From: Aquilaria yunnanensis
Lineage: Eukaryota > Streptophyta > Magnoliopsida > Malvales > Thymelaeaceae
Assembly (NCBI GenBank): GCA_039654915.1
Contig: CM077600.1
Span: 35,287,992 to 35,351,991, forward strand
DNA: 64,000 nucleotides
Direction of reading: 5' to 3'
Of the stretch, positions 19,928 to 36,100 are shown in pieces. Made by a program: the position numbers and the translations under genes. The notes beneath the pieces are model-generated. The model made no database searches and was not told the origin of the DNA. It saw only the letters and a program-made list of their open reading frames with translations. The first letter of the stretch is position 1, and each line of letters begins with the position of its first letter.

Positions 19928-22900
19928 CTAGTTTAAATACCCGGCGTTGTCATGGGAAAAAAATGTGAATGAAGCAACATAATAATTGGTTTAAATGAAA
20001 TAATTAGTGAAACTGTTACTCACCACAACTAAATAAAACAACTGGTGCTAGTGCATATCTTGAGATTATATGAAACCATTTAAATAAAAAAAATGAACAT
20101 TTATACTTATATGAATGATACAATCAGAGATATAAAAAATATCTTACTCACACCTACCCCTTGAACCCAGCTAACCAAAAGTGAGGGCTTGAGAAATGTA
20201 TGAGTTTAACCAATCCTACCTAACACTACATGCACCACTCCTCAATTGGTATATTTATATTTAAGTAGAACTTTTATCACAAATTAAAGTCACATTATAA
20301 CTTAAAGTTTCATCTATTACTTTGTTTAATCATATATTTATTTTCTCAACTATTTGTAAATATGCATATTTTTATTAGAAATGTACATGAAAATATAAAT
20401 AAAATAAAGATAAATATTGCAAAGGGATTAATGTACAACAAAACCAAGGAAGCTACAGGTCCATTTCAGTAAATGTTATAAAAATTTTGCAAAGGGCTTG
20501 CCTTGATGCGAAGAAGAGCAATTGCCTTGCTTTCTTCTAGTTTTTTATTATTTTTTTTCTCTGGCTCTCATCTCTTTTTCTTTCTCCATTTTTTGTACAG
20601 CCAATTGAAAAATTTTCATTTAGCACATGATTATGGAATATTATAGAAATATGCATATCAAAAACATTTTACATCTAGATACATAACGAACGCAAACTAA
20701 ATTCTTTAATTGTCTTCCTCAATATGCTTGGGTTCTAGGAGCTCTTTGCCTACTCAAATCCTTTCCTTTAAAAAAACAAAGGGATTTGCAAACCTGAGTT
20801 ATAAATCCTAGAATCATCCACCAGAAAGCTTCATTTAGAGAAAAGAAAATCAAGGCAAACTCTTGAACAGAAAACAATTTTACAGGCCTCAATAACAAAT
20901 AAATGACATGGATATTTAACTTCACCAAGAATCAAATAGCGTACAAAAAAAAAATTGTTGGTTAGCATGGTTTTGACTTCCTTCAATGCATTACCCTATA
21001 AGATTATAGTTTACGGGGGACTCATTAGGATTTGAAGTTAGCAAAACTGATACTCAACTCAAGCAACGCAACCTAAAAAAAAAAATGACCCAAAGGATAT
21101 AAATAAACCACCTACCAAGTAATTAGATAAGAGAAGAAATAGACACACACAAGCACACAAAATACTGTTACATAATCCCACAAATAAAACATTCAACCAT
21201 GTTTCACTGACATCATTATCTAGAAAAGAAGAAATGCTGAAAGGGCCTAAAGACTTCAGAAAATGTGAACATGAGGCTGTTCACATTTCATAGCAGAAAG
21301 TCACTAACATCTGCTTTGAAGCAAAGAAACAACTTCTGATCTGTTGAACACTGGTCATGGAAATATGGATGTTTCAAGTAGACTCCAAAAACCTTGGGCA
21401 AGACTCTAGATCTGCCTGAATTTAATATGCCTCTTATTAGTACCTCTGGAAGAAACTAGGATGATGGCTTCATTACTACATAGATGAGATTTGCTTCCTC
21501 TGGTGAGTTTTAGAAGTCAAATGAGAATATACAAAATAAACATACGGGCAATCTGAGTCCAACAGACAATTTAGTGACTCAAACATGCACTTATGATGAT
21601 GGAACTAACCATAACATGCTTCAACTTACTTTTGATTTCAGCAAGCAAAAACTCAAAACTAACTTCCACTGTTTATTTCGTCCTCAAAATTCCGAGTCAA
21701 TGTTATGGTTCTTTCTTAAAGCCTTATCTTGGATTTCAAACTAAAAGAAACCCATCCGACACCTCAGTTTATTCAAGAATAAAAAATGACAAAATTATGA
21801 GATCCCAACTCAAGTAACTCCATGAATAACATCAAATCGAGATCCAACCAAGCACTTGAAAACCAGCGAGGCTTGTGCTTACAAAGACTAAACTGTACAA
21901 CCTATATACACAAACAGAACTGTGGAGAGGAAAAGATTCTAAAGGACCAAGAAAATTAGAACTCCAGACTCGAGAGCTCTAGAAATGAGAAGAAGCTAAC
22001 GATGCGAGGAATCAAATGGAAGGCAGAGAAAGTCAAAGAAATCAAATACCGAATCATAGTTCAAGGCTAGCCCATCAATGCTCTCATCTTCAATATCATC
22101 TTGACATGTAGCTTTCCTTTTCCTCTTGCTTTCTGCTCCCATTTCACTCTGCCACCAATTATTGTAAACTCAGCCACTCTAAGTTCACAGATTGTTGCAG
22201 CAGCTGCCTTGAGAAAAATGCCAAGTGAAATAAAGAAACAAATAAAATTCGAGTTAAGAATGAAGAGTAAAGAAACGAAGTAATTGTTTAGAGCTTACCC
22301 TTACTACATTAACTGTAAAAAGGCATCCTTCCAAACAACAAAGTAGAAGCACTAAGCACCAAGTCCATAAAACAAAACAAAGACACATAAATGTGTACCT
22401 TTTCATGGTCTAGCAGCAAGTAGATCAATACTAGTCCATCTGATCAACTTCGCCCGCGCTTCTCACAGCCGCTCCTCCATGCTTCACAAATCAATACCGA
22501 GCATCCACCACAACCAAAGCCAACATTTTTACCATGTTAAATTCAAACGCCTGTTGTTTCACATTATACCAGACATTAGAAAGAAATATAATGAGTAAAT
22601 CTGAGAAATAAAATGAATAATATTATATGATACTTTCTCCAACTCTGATCCTAAAAAGGCAATTAATAACTCAGTCAAAATTGATGGAAAATCACCGTCC
22701 AATTCTTCATCATCTGCGGAATACAAAGAACAAACATTTAAATCCTCCATATTCATCCACGGATATATCAAAATCAATGACCAATTTCACATTGGTGGGG
22801 CCTGTCCTGATCTGTGTGAATGTTCCTACGAGCACAAATGCCTGAATTAGCTTTCTCGACGGCATCGACGACCAAGAACCTAACCTTGTTGATAGATTTA

Positions 22901-23813
22901 TCGACCAGAGATGTCTCTTCGGTGGTGATGTCGAAGGCCTCGACTGCAGCGGCGTGCACCTGACACTGTTGGCAGTGGCAACAGTTAAACCATAGTATCA
23001 CTTCAAAGTAAAACCAGAGGAAGAATTATATGATCTACATGGACATATAAAACCAAATAAAGAGCTAATAAAAAAAATTTCATACCTAATCACAATCGTC
23101 ACCCTGCTTTTTCTCTCTATATATATTCCTGATTTCTCCTTTTTTTCCCGATCTGTTTGGTATGCCTTGCTTCTCCTTTGTTCTCGATTTGTTTGGCACC
23201 AAGAAATCGATTTTGATTTCCTCTCCTCTCCATCGATTTCTTTAGAGACAAATTCATTGGCGGTAGATGGAGGCGAGAAGTTAATCTGATAGTCGCTTCC
23301 CAAAACTGAATTGGGTGGCTGAAGTAAAACAGAGGAAGAAGTCAAAGAGAAAAAGACTACAACAGGTTTAGGCGACTATGGTGTCTGTTTTGGAAGAGCG
23401 ATGATCTTCTATTGGAAAATAATAGAAAGAAAAGGAAGTAACCAGATTGGAGGAGAAATTAAGGAGGAAAATTTGTTAATTAGGAAAGTGATTTATGACA
23501 ATTCATTCAAAATCAAAACGGAAAGCCAATTGATATGTTGGCAGGGGTAAAATGGCAGCAATCGAAACAAAAAAAATTAAATCGTATAAAAAAATTACAC
23601 TTATCAAACCCATGTTTAATATGGTAACTAAAATGACAAATAAAACTTTTTGTTAAAATGGTCATGTGGGTACTTTTGTCAATGCGCAATGTAAACACAT
23701 GACTTTATTTCCTTAAGTAAAGAAAATGCCACTTGTTAGTTCATTGTTAATTCTATTAAATGAAAAGACTCAAAACTCCTTACCTGTATCTTGCTTTATA
23801 TATATATAATAGA
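19928..23813 (-). mobile_element. Non-autonomous Helitron, 3,886 bp, with empty site in paralogous copy
   Basis: On the minus strand the element begins TCTATTATATATATA (5' end at 23813). It ends with a GC-rich imperfect hairpin, CCCATGACAACGCCGGGT, then ATTTAAACTAG, i.e. the CTAG terminus (19928-19931) next to host T. Insertion is between host A (19927) and T (23814) with no target duplication. The paralogous duplication reads CTATAATA|ATAGCTTG at 50394-50410, exactly the join of the two flanks. I found no Rep/helicase frame. Weak open stretches on the minus strand (around 22080-22140, starting MGAESKRKRKATCQDD, and 22774-22960) could be captured host gene pieces, but I do not recognise them. 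Confidence 0.8.
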
Positions 23814-28262
<4,449 letters not shown>

Positions 28263-28300
28263 TATATATATTGCTCTGTATTTTAGAACGTTCCACAAAA

Positions 28301-28658
28301 TGGTATTATGTCGTTATAAAGGGAAAAGGGCAAAAAAGAAGTCTAAAATGTAGGGAGGTTCAGTGAACTTGGACACGGCTGCCAACATCTCCTCGCCGTT
28401 TTCCAAAATCATGCACTGTAGTCCTGAGCGGCTAAAGGACATGTGTAGACAAGTAGAAAATTGAAAACGAAAATTCCAATATGACAATCGGATAGGTCAG
28501 CGATAAAGATATTACGATCGTGAATGGCAAGGGCAGGATCTGTAATTACGTAACGATCACGGGAATAATTCAGGCCGCCGCTCGTCAGAGGGAAGTGGCG
28601 ACGCGAAACAGAGGAAGACGACAATGTTCAGGTTCAGCTTACGTCAGCAGTGATGCTC
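28301..28658. repeat. Inverted copy of OPR-A upstream region
   Basis: This is the reverse complement of 18802-19158 with few differences. It now lies about 240 bp upstream of the OPR-B start, in the opposite orientation to the normal OPR 5' flank. Confidence 0.8.
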
Positions 28659-28664
28659 AACGCC

Positions 28665-30540
28665 TACATTCCTCTGCAATTTCTTGATAACCTTCACTTT
28701 TGCTCTTTTGCACTTATTCTTTGACATATCAATTTGTAACTGACTTCTAATTGTGTTCTGTGTAAAACTTGGCTTTATTATTGGGTGGGCATATATTAAA
28801 TCTTCCTAAATTCTGCAATCCATGATTGATTGGCATCAAAAATTTTGAAAACTTTGCACTCATGTTTATCAATGTACTTCTTCACCATAAAGTACTTCCT
28901 GTGATGTTGTTCCTCATAAGAAACAAATAATAACCAAGGGTAGTTTATATCCTTGCAACAAACGTTGACCTAAGTAGACTCATTTTTTAGGAACAAGATA
29001 TCACGCTTCTCATTAATACAATACTTCTTCAAAGCTTTTTTCACCTGCCTATAATCAGTAAAAACCAATCCAACAAAGAACTTCACATCCTTAGCATTCT
29101 CATCATACCTTGGGAATTGGTATTCCCTTCTTCGTAAAACTGTTTCACCATCTTTACTTGACGAGTATAAACTTCCATCATCTGACTAGTCCAGCTATTG
29201 ACATCATTGCTTCTTTCTCTATCATCACCTTCTACAACTCCATGATTTTGAAATTTTGCTACTCCTGGCCAACTATCAAACCAGTTATTCACCTTCTGTA
29301 TTCCCGCCCGAACCTTTTCATCTTCACTTCCACAGAGAGCATTGTCAATCCCATTCAACTCAAGCTCACATTCTTTCACTAAATCATCATCATCATCGTC
29401 TCCACTAACATCATTATTCTCGCTATCCCCCTCACTCTCATTATTATGCTGTGTTGGCCTATTGCTTGTTACTTCATAAGGGGGCACATTACCTTCTCCC
29501 ATATCCACGCGCTTCTCCCTCACTGGTGAACCTCTCCAAAAAGTTAGCTAATACCTTATTATTATTACTCAGCCACTTATCACTACGTTGAATATAAAAT
29601 TCCATTCCACCCTCCCTAAAGCCGTAAGATAACATTTTCAATAAACTACCATTGTCACTTATACACCTTAATCCTAAATCAAGAGGTTGAGAAAGACTTG
29701 TAATACATTGATTTTATATTCGTATCCCTATATCCCAATTCTTGCAACATATCGCTAATCGACAATAGGCATAATTGATGTTTCTCAACCTTGCCTATAT
29801 GGATACTAAAATCAAAATACTTCACCATGGGCTCATTTATTAGTATACCACCGTGACAAAGTTTGATTACAACTTCATCTGACATCTGCAAAATAACAAA
29901 AAAAAATAATAATAATTGTACCACAGTTAATTACCTAATTAACACCTAATGCATACATTAATCCAATTCACAAGAATAACTTTGAATACCTACTCTTAAC
30001 CATGGCCCACTAAATATACAAATAAATTAACCCATGCCCCCTCTTAATTCACTATCTCATCACCTACAGACCCACACGAAACCCAAAGCAATTTAATCAT
30101 GGTCAACATACCAAGAATTAGAAAATTGATTTCACGAACCTTTCCACATGCACAAACAGTTTTGATATTCTCCTTTGGCCTTCTCCAATTGCTTTGTCAT
30201 CTGTTCAATACCTTTGTCTTTTTTTATTTGCTCTGCTGATTGTTCAATTGGAAGAGATACTCTTTTGTTTTGTTTTCCTTTCCAGACATCAAAACTCCCA
30301 TTTCTCTTCCCTGACGTGCGAAAGTTGCACTCCTTTCCCGCCACCCTAAACCCCTTTGTTACTTCTCTATTAAACAAGTGACGCTGTTCAAACCACGTGT
30401 GATCACGTGCGCGATTTACTAAGTCAAGGGATGAAACTGTCCCATTTTCCATAGTTCAGGGGTCGATGTGATTCATTTCATAGTTCAGGGTGTAAAATGT
30501 ACGAGCTATGATAGTTCAAGGGAGCAATAGACATTTAGGC
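28665..30540 (-). pseudogene. Decayed Mutator-like (MULE) transposase, N-terminal part
   Basis: The right margin (30445-30540), read on the minus strand, begins GGCCTAAATGTCTATTGC and repeats TTGAACTAT phrases, like a MULE terminus. Inside on the minus strand are a 106-codon frame (30452-30132), then MSDEVVIKLCHGGILINEP... (29885-29679), the N-terminal beta-grasp-like part of plant MULE transposases. Next comes an acidic linker with DDDDDD (29523-29083), then VGLVFTDYRQVKKALKKYCI...KKYIDKHECKVFK (29060-28820), the MuDR N-terminal DNA-binding region. There is an in-frame TAG near 28975, frames are broken, and the catalytic DDE part and second terminus are missing. It ends abruptly at the inverted OPR segment. 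Confidence 0.65.
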
Positions 30541-30606
30541 CAATGGCAAGGGCAGGCTCTGTAATGACGTGGCGATCACAAGATTACCAGTATAGGCTAG
30601 CTCTCC
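30541..30606 (-). repeat. Fourth fragment of OPR 5' flank
   Basis: AATGGCAAGGGCAGGCTCTG and the following TGACGTGGCGATCACA match the reverse complement of the OPR-C flank at about 54800-54860. The fragment is trapped between the MULE end and the retrotransposon LTR. Confidence 0.6.
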
Positions 30607-33138
30607 TGTGACGGAACGGGGCCCAGTGCCCCTAATCTTGTAGGCTCTTAGGGATAATGAATCCCACTAGTTACAGTTGGCTAACTATTACTCGTCAATA
30701 TAAATTAAAACAATTTATATGCAACTAGTTACTTAGCCTACTCAGATTAAGTTATGCATGCTTCTGACTTGGCAATGCAACCGAAATTTAAAAGTCTTGA
30801 ATTAAAACGTTGCTCGAGCATTTCGTTAAAACATACTGAAAACGTACCAAGTCATTGAAATACTAGTTGCTTTAACTACAAGTAACAGTTTTGTGCATAC
30901 ATTACAACTCTAGCATGCACCCAAAAGTAACAAGTTGGATTTACATCCTAATGTATCCCAATAGAGGCAACTTACTTAGTACACAAAGTACTATGTACAA
31001 GAGACAAAATTACTACTAACTAAGATCATTTACTTGAGCCCACCTTGAGCAAGCCAAGCTCCAAGTGTAGCCCTTCACTAGACCTTGTTCTTGTGTACTC
31101 TTAGCCTCTACACTGTAAAGGCACAACTTGGTTAGCACATAACTTATACTGCAAGAAACTAGAATCACTAGGATTCTCAATAAAATACCTGCAAAACAGA
31201 AAGCTTAGGCCTTGACTATCACCTCAGTGATTAGGCCCGGGATTAGATCCTGCACAATAAAACTAAGGGAATGAGTACTTAAAAGTACTCAGTAAGGTTT
31301 CCCTTCTTGAATACCTGCAAAGAAATATGCAACAAATATGCAATATGGCAACCAAGCAATCAAACATGCAATTCAAACAACAAACAATCAACAAAATGCC
31401 AAAAATGCAATGTATGGATGTATGGTATGGAATGCACACAACACATGCACTTGGGACTTTCTGCACTTAAGTGCCTTAATTCTTGCCGTGAGCTCAAACG
31501 GCTGAGGTACTTGAGATACTGGCCCTCGTATCCCGGACACTTTACCTCAATTAAGTCCCATCTACGGGTTCTAGAGTAGGTCGTCACCTATCTCAAATTT
31601 ACCTGCCTTTACCCTTGATTTATTGTACAGGGTAGTCTTCCTATGTGGTTTAACTAGTCAAACCCTCAAGGTTTAACTCAAAATACTACTAGTGGCTCAC
31701 TTACCAAACCAAATGGCTTGGTTGGGATCGACTTAGGTTTTTCTCTCTATTGACCATATGTAATTGATACTCTATACGGCTAATAAAGAGTCTAAAAACC
31801 CACTTAATCCCCTTAATTTCCATTTAAAAGCTTAAATACTATGAGTTACTTAGCCACCAAGTCACATTTCTTTTATACTTAACCACACAACTTGACTACC
31901 TTCCAAATAACGCACAATTCCCGCCTTAGGAACGAATTCTAGACCCAACCGAGGCTATGGAACGTCTTAGAATAGCCTAGGGATAGAAACCGAGAGTCTA
32001 AGTTAATCTTAGGATGGCCGGAAATCGAGGCCAAATTTGCACTTGGCGACGCGGCGCCAAAGAGCAAATGCTTTTGGCGACGCGGCGCCGCCGAGTAAAC
32101 GCTCTGTGTACATTTTCGCTTCTTGGCGCCGCGGCGCCAATTCACGGACGAATTGGCGACGCGTCGCCGACTCGATTTTCTGGGTTTATGCGACAGCGTT
32201 GTTCTTGTACACAAACTACTCAAACTCTCTCATTTCTAATCCAAACTTAATGGGTCTTGTTTCTAATTCATCCCAACACACAAAGCTACAAAACCATGCA
32301 TTATTTGAGCTTAATTACTTGAACCCTTACCTCAATTTTAGCCACAAAGCAAGCAATGAAACACAAGCTTTTCTAGCTCCACAAGCTTCCTTGAGTTCCA
32401 AGTCTAAAACCAACGAAAATTGGCACCCAAACCAATCAAACCAAGACCATTTCTAGCTCTAGAAACAACCTATAAACACACCAAATGATCTCAAGAAGCT
32501 TACCTACGAAATTTGGATTCCAAAACAAGCTCCAAAGATCAAATGAAGCAAGAACACTAGCAAAGGGGCTTAGTGCTCTTTCTAACTCCTTGGGCACCCT
32601 TAATTCAATGAGAACTTGCAAGAAAATGGAAGTTTGAGCTGCCAAATTTGAGAGGAAAGTGGAGCTACGAATTTTGGGAGCATAGAACAATTGGCTAAGT
32701 GAAGAAGAAGAAGAAGAAAACTTAGTTTATAAGCTTAATAAGCAACTTCCCTCCCCTTGCACTTAAGTCCTCATACTCTCAAAAGCTTCAAATAGCTCAC
32801 CAACTCACACTCCAAACTCACTTTTCTTTGTTTTAAAAAGGTACTAAAGAGCTTCCCAAACTTAACTTTCTTGAACACTTTAGCCACTTAAGTTCTAAAT
32901 GGCTCAAAAAGAACACTTAGTGCCACAAGTTGTCAAAACTTACTAGGATGATTCTAAAAGCTAGAACAACTAATGGTCTTGACTTAACTATGCCAAATCA
33001 CACTTAGGAACTCACTTAACTTGATTAAGCTTATGTTACTTGCTTAACAAGGCGCTAATTTGAGGTACTTAATTTCATAAACACTTAATCAAAGTAAATA
33101 AACACTTACTTGATTAGTTGACTAGGAGAGCTGTCACA
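30607..33138 (-). repeat. 3' LTR of the chromovirus
   Basis: 2,532 bp, nearly identical to 38033-40564. It contains four GC-rich near-palindromes at 32043-32168 (separate entry) and no retroviral gene; open frames of 60-139 codons in it occur in both LTRs and look fortuitous. Confidence 0.95.
32043..32168. promoter_or_regulatory. Array of four CpG-rich palindromes inside the LTR
   Basis: Four related 16-18-bp near-palindromes of form TTGGCG(A/C)CGCG(G/T)CGCCAA start at 32043, 32074, 32123 and 32153, with start spacings 31, 49 and 30. The same array is at 39469-39594 in the other LTR. It is strikingly GC-rich against A/T-rich surroundings. A protein-binding array or RNA hairpins in the LTR transcript are possible; the function is unproven. 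Confidence 0.5.
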
Positions 33139-36100
33139 TCCTCCCCTCCTTCAGAAATTTGGTCCTCCAAATTCTGACTTAATTGAGCATACAAACTTGG
33201 ATATTGCCTTAGCATATCCTGCTCGGTCTCCCAAGTGGCCTCTTCCTCCCCATGGTTAGACCATAGTACCTTGACCATTGGGATCTGTTTGGTCCTTAGT
33301 TTCCGGACTTGACGGTCAAGAAACTTGATAGGATGTTCCTCATAACTTAGGTCCTCTCTCAAGGGAATAGTGGGCGGGGTTAACACTTGCCCAGGGTTCA
33401 CAATGCACTTCCTTAAGGAACTCACATGAAACACATTATGAACATGGGCTAAACTTGGCGGTAAAGCCAACCGATAAGCCACTTTTCCTACCCTTTCGAG
33501 AATTTCAAAAGGACCAATAAACCTTGGTGCCAACTTACCCCTTTGACCAAACCTAGCCACACCTTTCATAGGTGAGACCTTAAGGAGTACTCGGTCTCCT
33601 ACCTCAAACTCTAAATCTTTTCTTCGTACATTGGCGTACTTAGCTTGCCGGTCTGAGGCAGCTTTGATCCTTGTTTGGATCAACTTAATCTTTGCCGTGG
33701 TCTCGGCAATGATTTCTGGACCAACAATTATTTCATCAGCTTTATCTGCCCAACAATGAGGGGTCACACACTTACGCCCATACAAAGCCTCGTAGGGCGC
33801 CATCTTAATAGCTTCTTGATAGCTATTATTATAAGCAAATTCAATCAAAGGCAGATGTTGGTCCCAATCCCCTCTGAAGTCCATCACACAACTTCGTAAC
33901 ATATCCTCCAAGGTTTGGATCACTCGCTCAGTCTGCCCGTCAGTCTGAGGGTGATATGCAGTACTTAGGTTCACAGCAGAACCCATAGCCTTTTGAAAGG
34001 CACTCCAAAACCTTGAAACAAAACGGGGATCTCTATCAGATACAATCTGATCAGGAATACCATGAAGTCTTACTACTTCTCGGATATACAACTGGGCTAA
34101 TTTCTCCATGGTATAAGTGATTTTAATGGGGATAAAATGTGCAGATTTTGTTAACCTATCCACCACCACCCAAATGGAATCATGCTGACTTCTTGTGTTT
34201 GGCAACCCAACACAGAAGTCCATGGTGATGGATCCCCATTTCCTTTCTGGGAGTGGTAAACTTTGCAACATTCCTGATGGCCTTTGGTGCTCTGCCTTCA
34301 CCATTTGACAGGTGAGGCACTTAGACACATATTCATACATGTCTCTTTTAAACTTTGGCCACCAAAAATGAGTCCTAAGGTCATGGTACATCTTATTCAC
34401 ACCAGGGTGAACATTAAACTTACTCGTATGTGCCTCCTGCAACACTTGTTGCCTTAATTCACTTGGCACATAGAGCCGATCACCAAAATAAAGTAACCCA
34501 TCCTTGTACTGAAATTCTTTCAGTACAGTACCATGCTTTTCCTCCCCAGAAATTCTTTTCAAGCTCGAATCACTTTCTTGAGCTTGCTTAACTCTAGTCA
34601 ACCATGCTGACTGAATTTCAAGGACCATGACTTGAGCCATTTCCCATTCTCTCCACAATTCATATAAAACTGTGAATTGCTCTGCACTAGGATCTTTTGA
34701 GGTTTGTGTTACTTGATCCTTGGAGAGAATTACCCCAGAATACTTACGGCTCAAGGCATCAGCAACCACGTTGCCTTTACCTGAACAATAGTCTATCGAG
34801 CAATCATAATCCTTGATATACTCGACCCATCTTCTCTGCCTCATGTTAAGATCCTTTTGGGTAAATAAGTACTTCAGACTTTTATGGTCTGTAAAGATCT
34901 TAAAGGACCTTCCCATAAGGTAGTGTCTCCAGAGCTTTAAAGCAAACACAACTGCTGCTAACTCAAGATCATGCACTGGGTAATTCAACTCGTTAGGCCT
35001 TAACTGCCTAGACCCATATGCAATCACTTGCTTATCCTGCATCAACACACATCCTAATCCTGTCCCAGATGCATCGGTATAAACCACAAAAGTCTCATGC
35101 GGATCTGGTAGGATTAAGATGGGAGCAGAAATTAACCTTTCCTTAAGCTCCTGGAAACTCTCCTCACACTTAGGAGTCCAAATAAACTTCTGTGCCTTCT
35201 TTGTCAAGGCGGTCAATGACGAAGCTATTATAGAAAATTTCTCAATAAACCTTCGATAATAGCCTGCCAAACCCAAGAAACTCCTAACTTCAGTTACAGT
35301 TGTTGGGCGTTTCCACTCCACCACAGCCTTTACCTTTTCTGGGTCCACACTTAATCCTTGAGCATTTATAATATGTCCAAGGAAAGGAATTTCACTTGCC
35401 CAGAACTGGCACTTAGATAGTTTGGCATAAAACTGATTACTCTTGAGTACTTGCAAAACTATCTCTAAATGTTTTTCATGCTCGTGGGGAGTCGGGGAAT
35501 ACACCAAAATATCATCAATAAACACCTCAACAAACTGATCTAGGTAGGGCCTAAAAATCCGATTCATGGTATCCATGAAAACTGCCGGAGCATTAGTCAC
35601 TCCAAACGGCATAACGGTATACTCATAATGCCCATACCTAGTCCTGAATGCAGTCTTCGGGATATCCTCATCCCTAACTCTTATCTGGAAATATCCAGAC
35701 CTTAGGTCTATTTTTGAAAAGACCTTCGCCCCTCTTAATCTATCAAATAGATCATCAATTCTGGGCAATGGGTACTTATTCTTTACCGTTACTGCATTCA
35801 GTTTTCTATAGTCTATACACAACCTTAAGGTTCCATCCTTTTTCTTTACAAACAACACTGGAGCACCCCACGGGGAAATACTTGGCCTAATAAAGCCTTT
35901 CTCAAGCAACTCTTCTAATTGCTTTTTCAGCTCATCCATTTCAGGTGCTGACATTCTATAAGGGGGTATGGAAATTGGTTCTGCCCCAGGCTGTAAATGT
36001 ATGGAGAATTCAATCTCCCTTCTTGGAGGTAACCCTGGGAGGTCTACAGGAAAAACTTCTGGAAATAGATTGGCTACTTGAATTTCCTTGAGTTGCTCCT

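Noticed and set aside
22774..23001. Minus-strand frame in the Helitron ([17 protein letters not shown]...) as an intact gene
   Set aside because: Too short, and the protein-like signal appears to switch frame; at best a captured fragment.
32037..32456. 139-, 94- and 84-codon open frames repeated in both LTRs
   Set aside because: They overlap each other on both strands, run through the palindrome array and are kept only because the LTRs are nearly identical; no known protein similarity.
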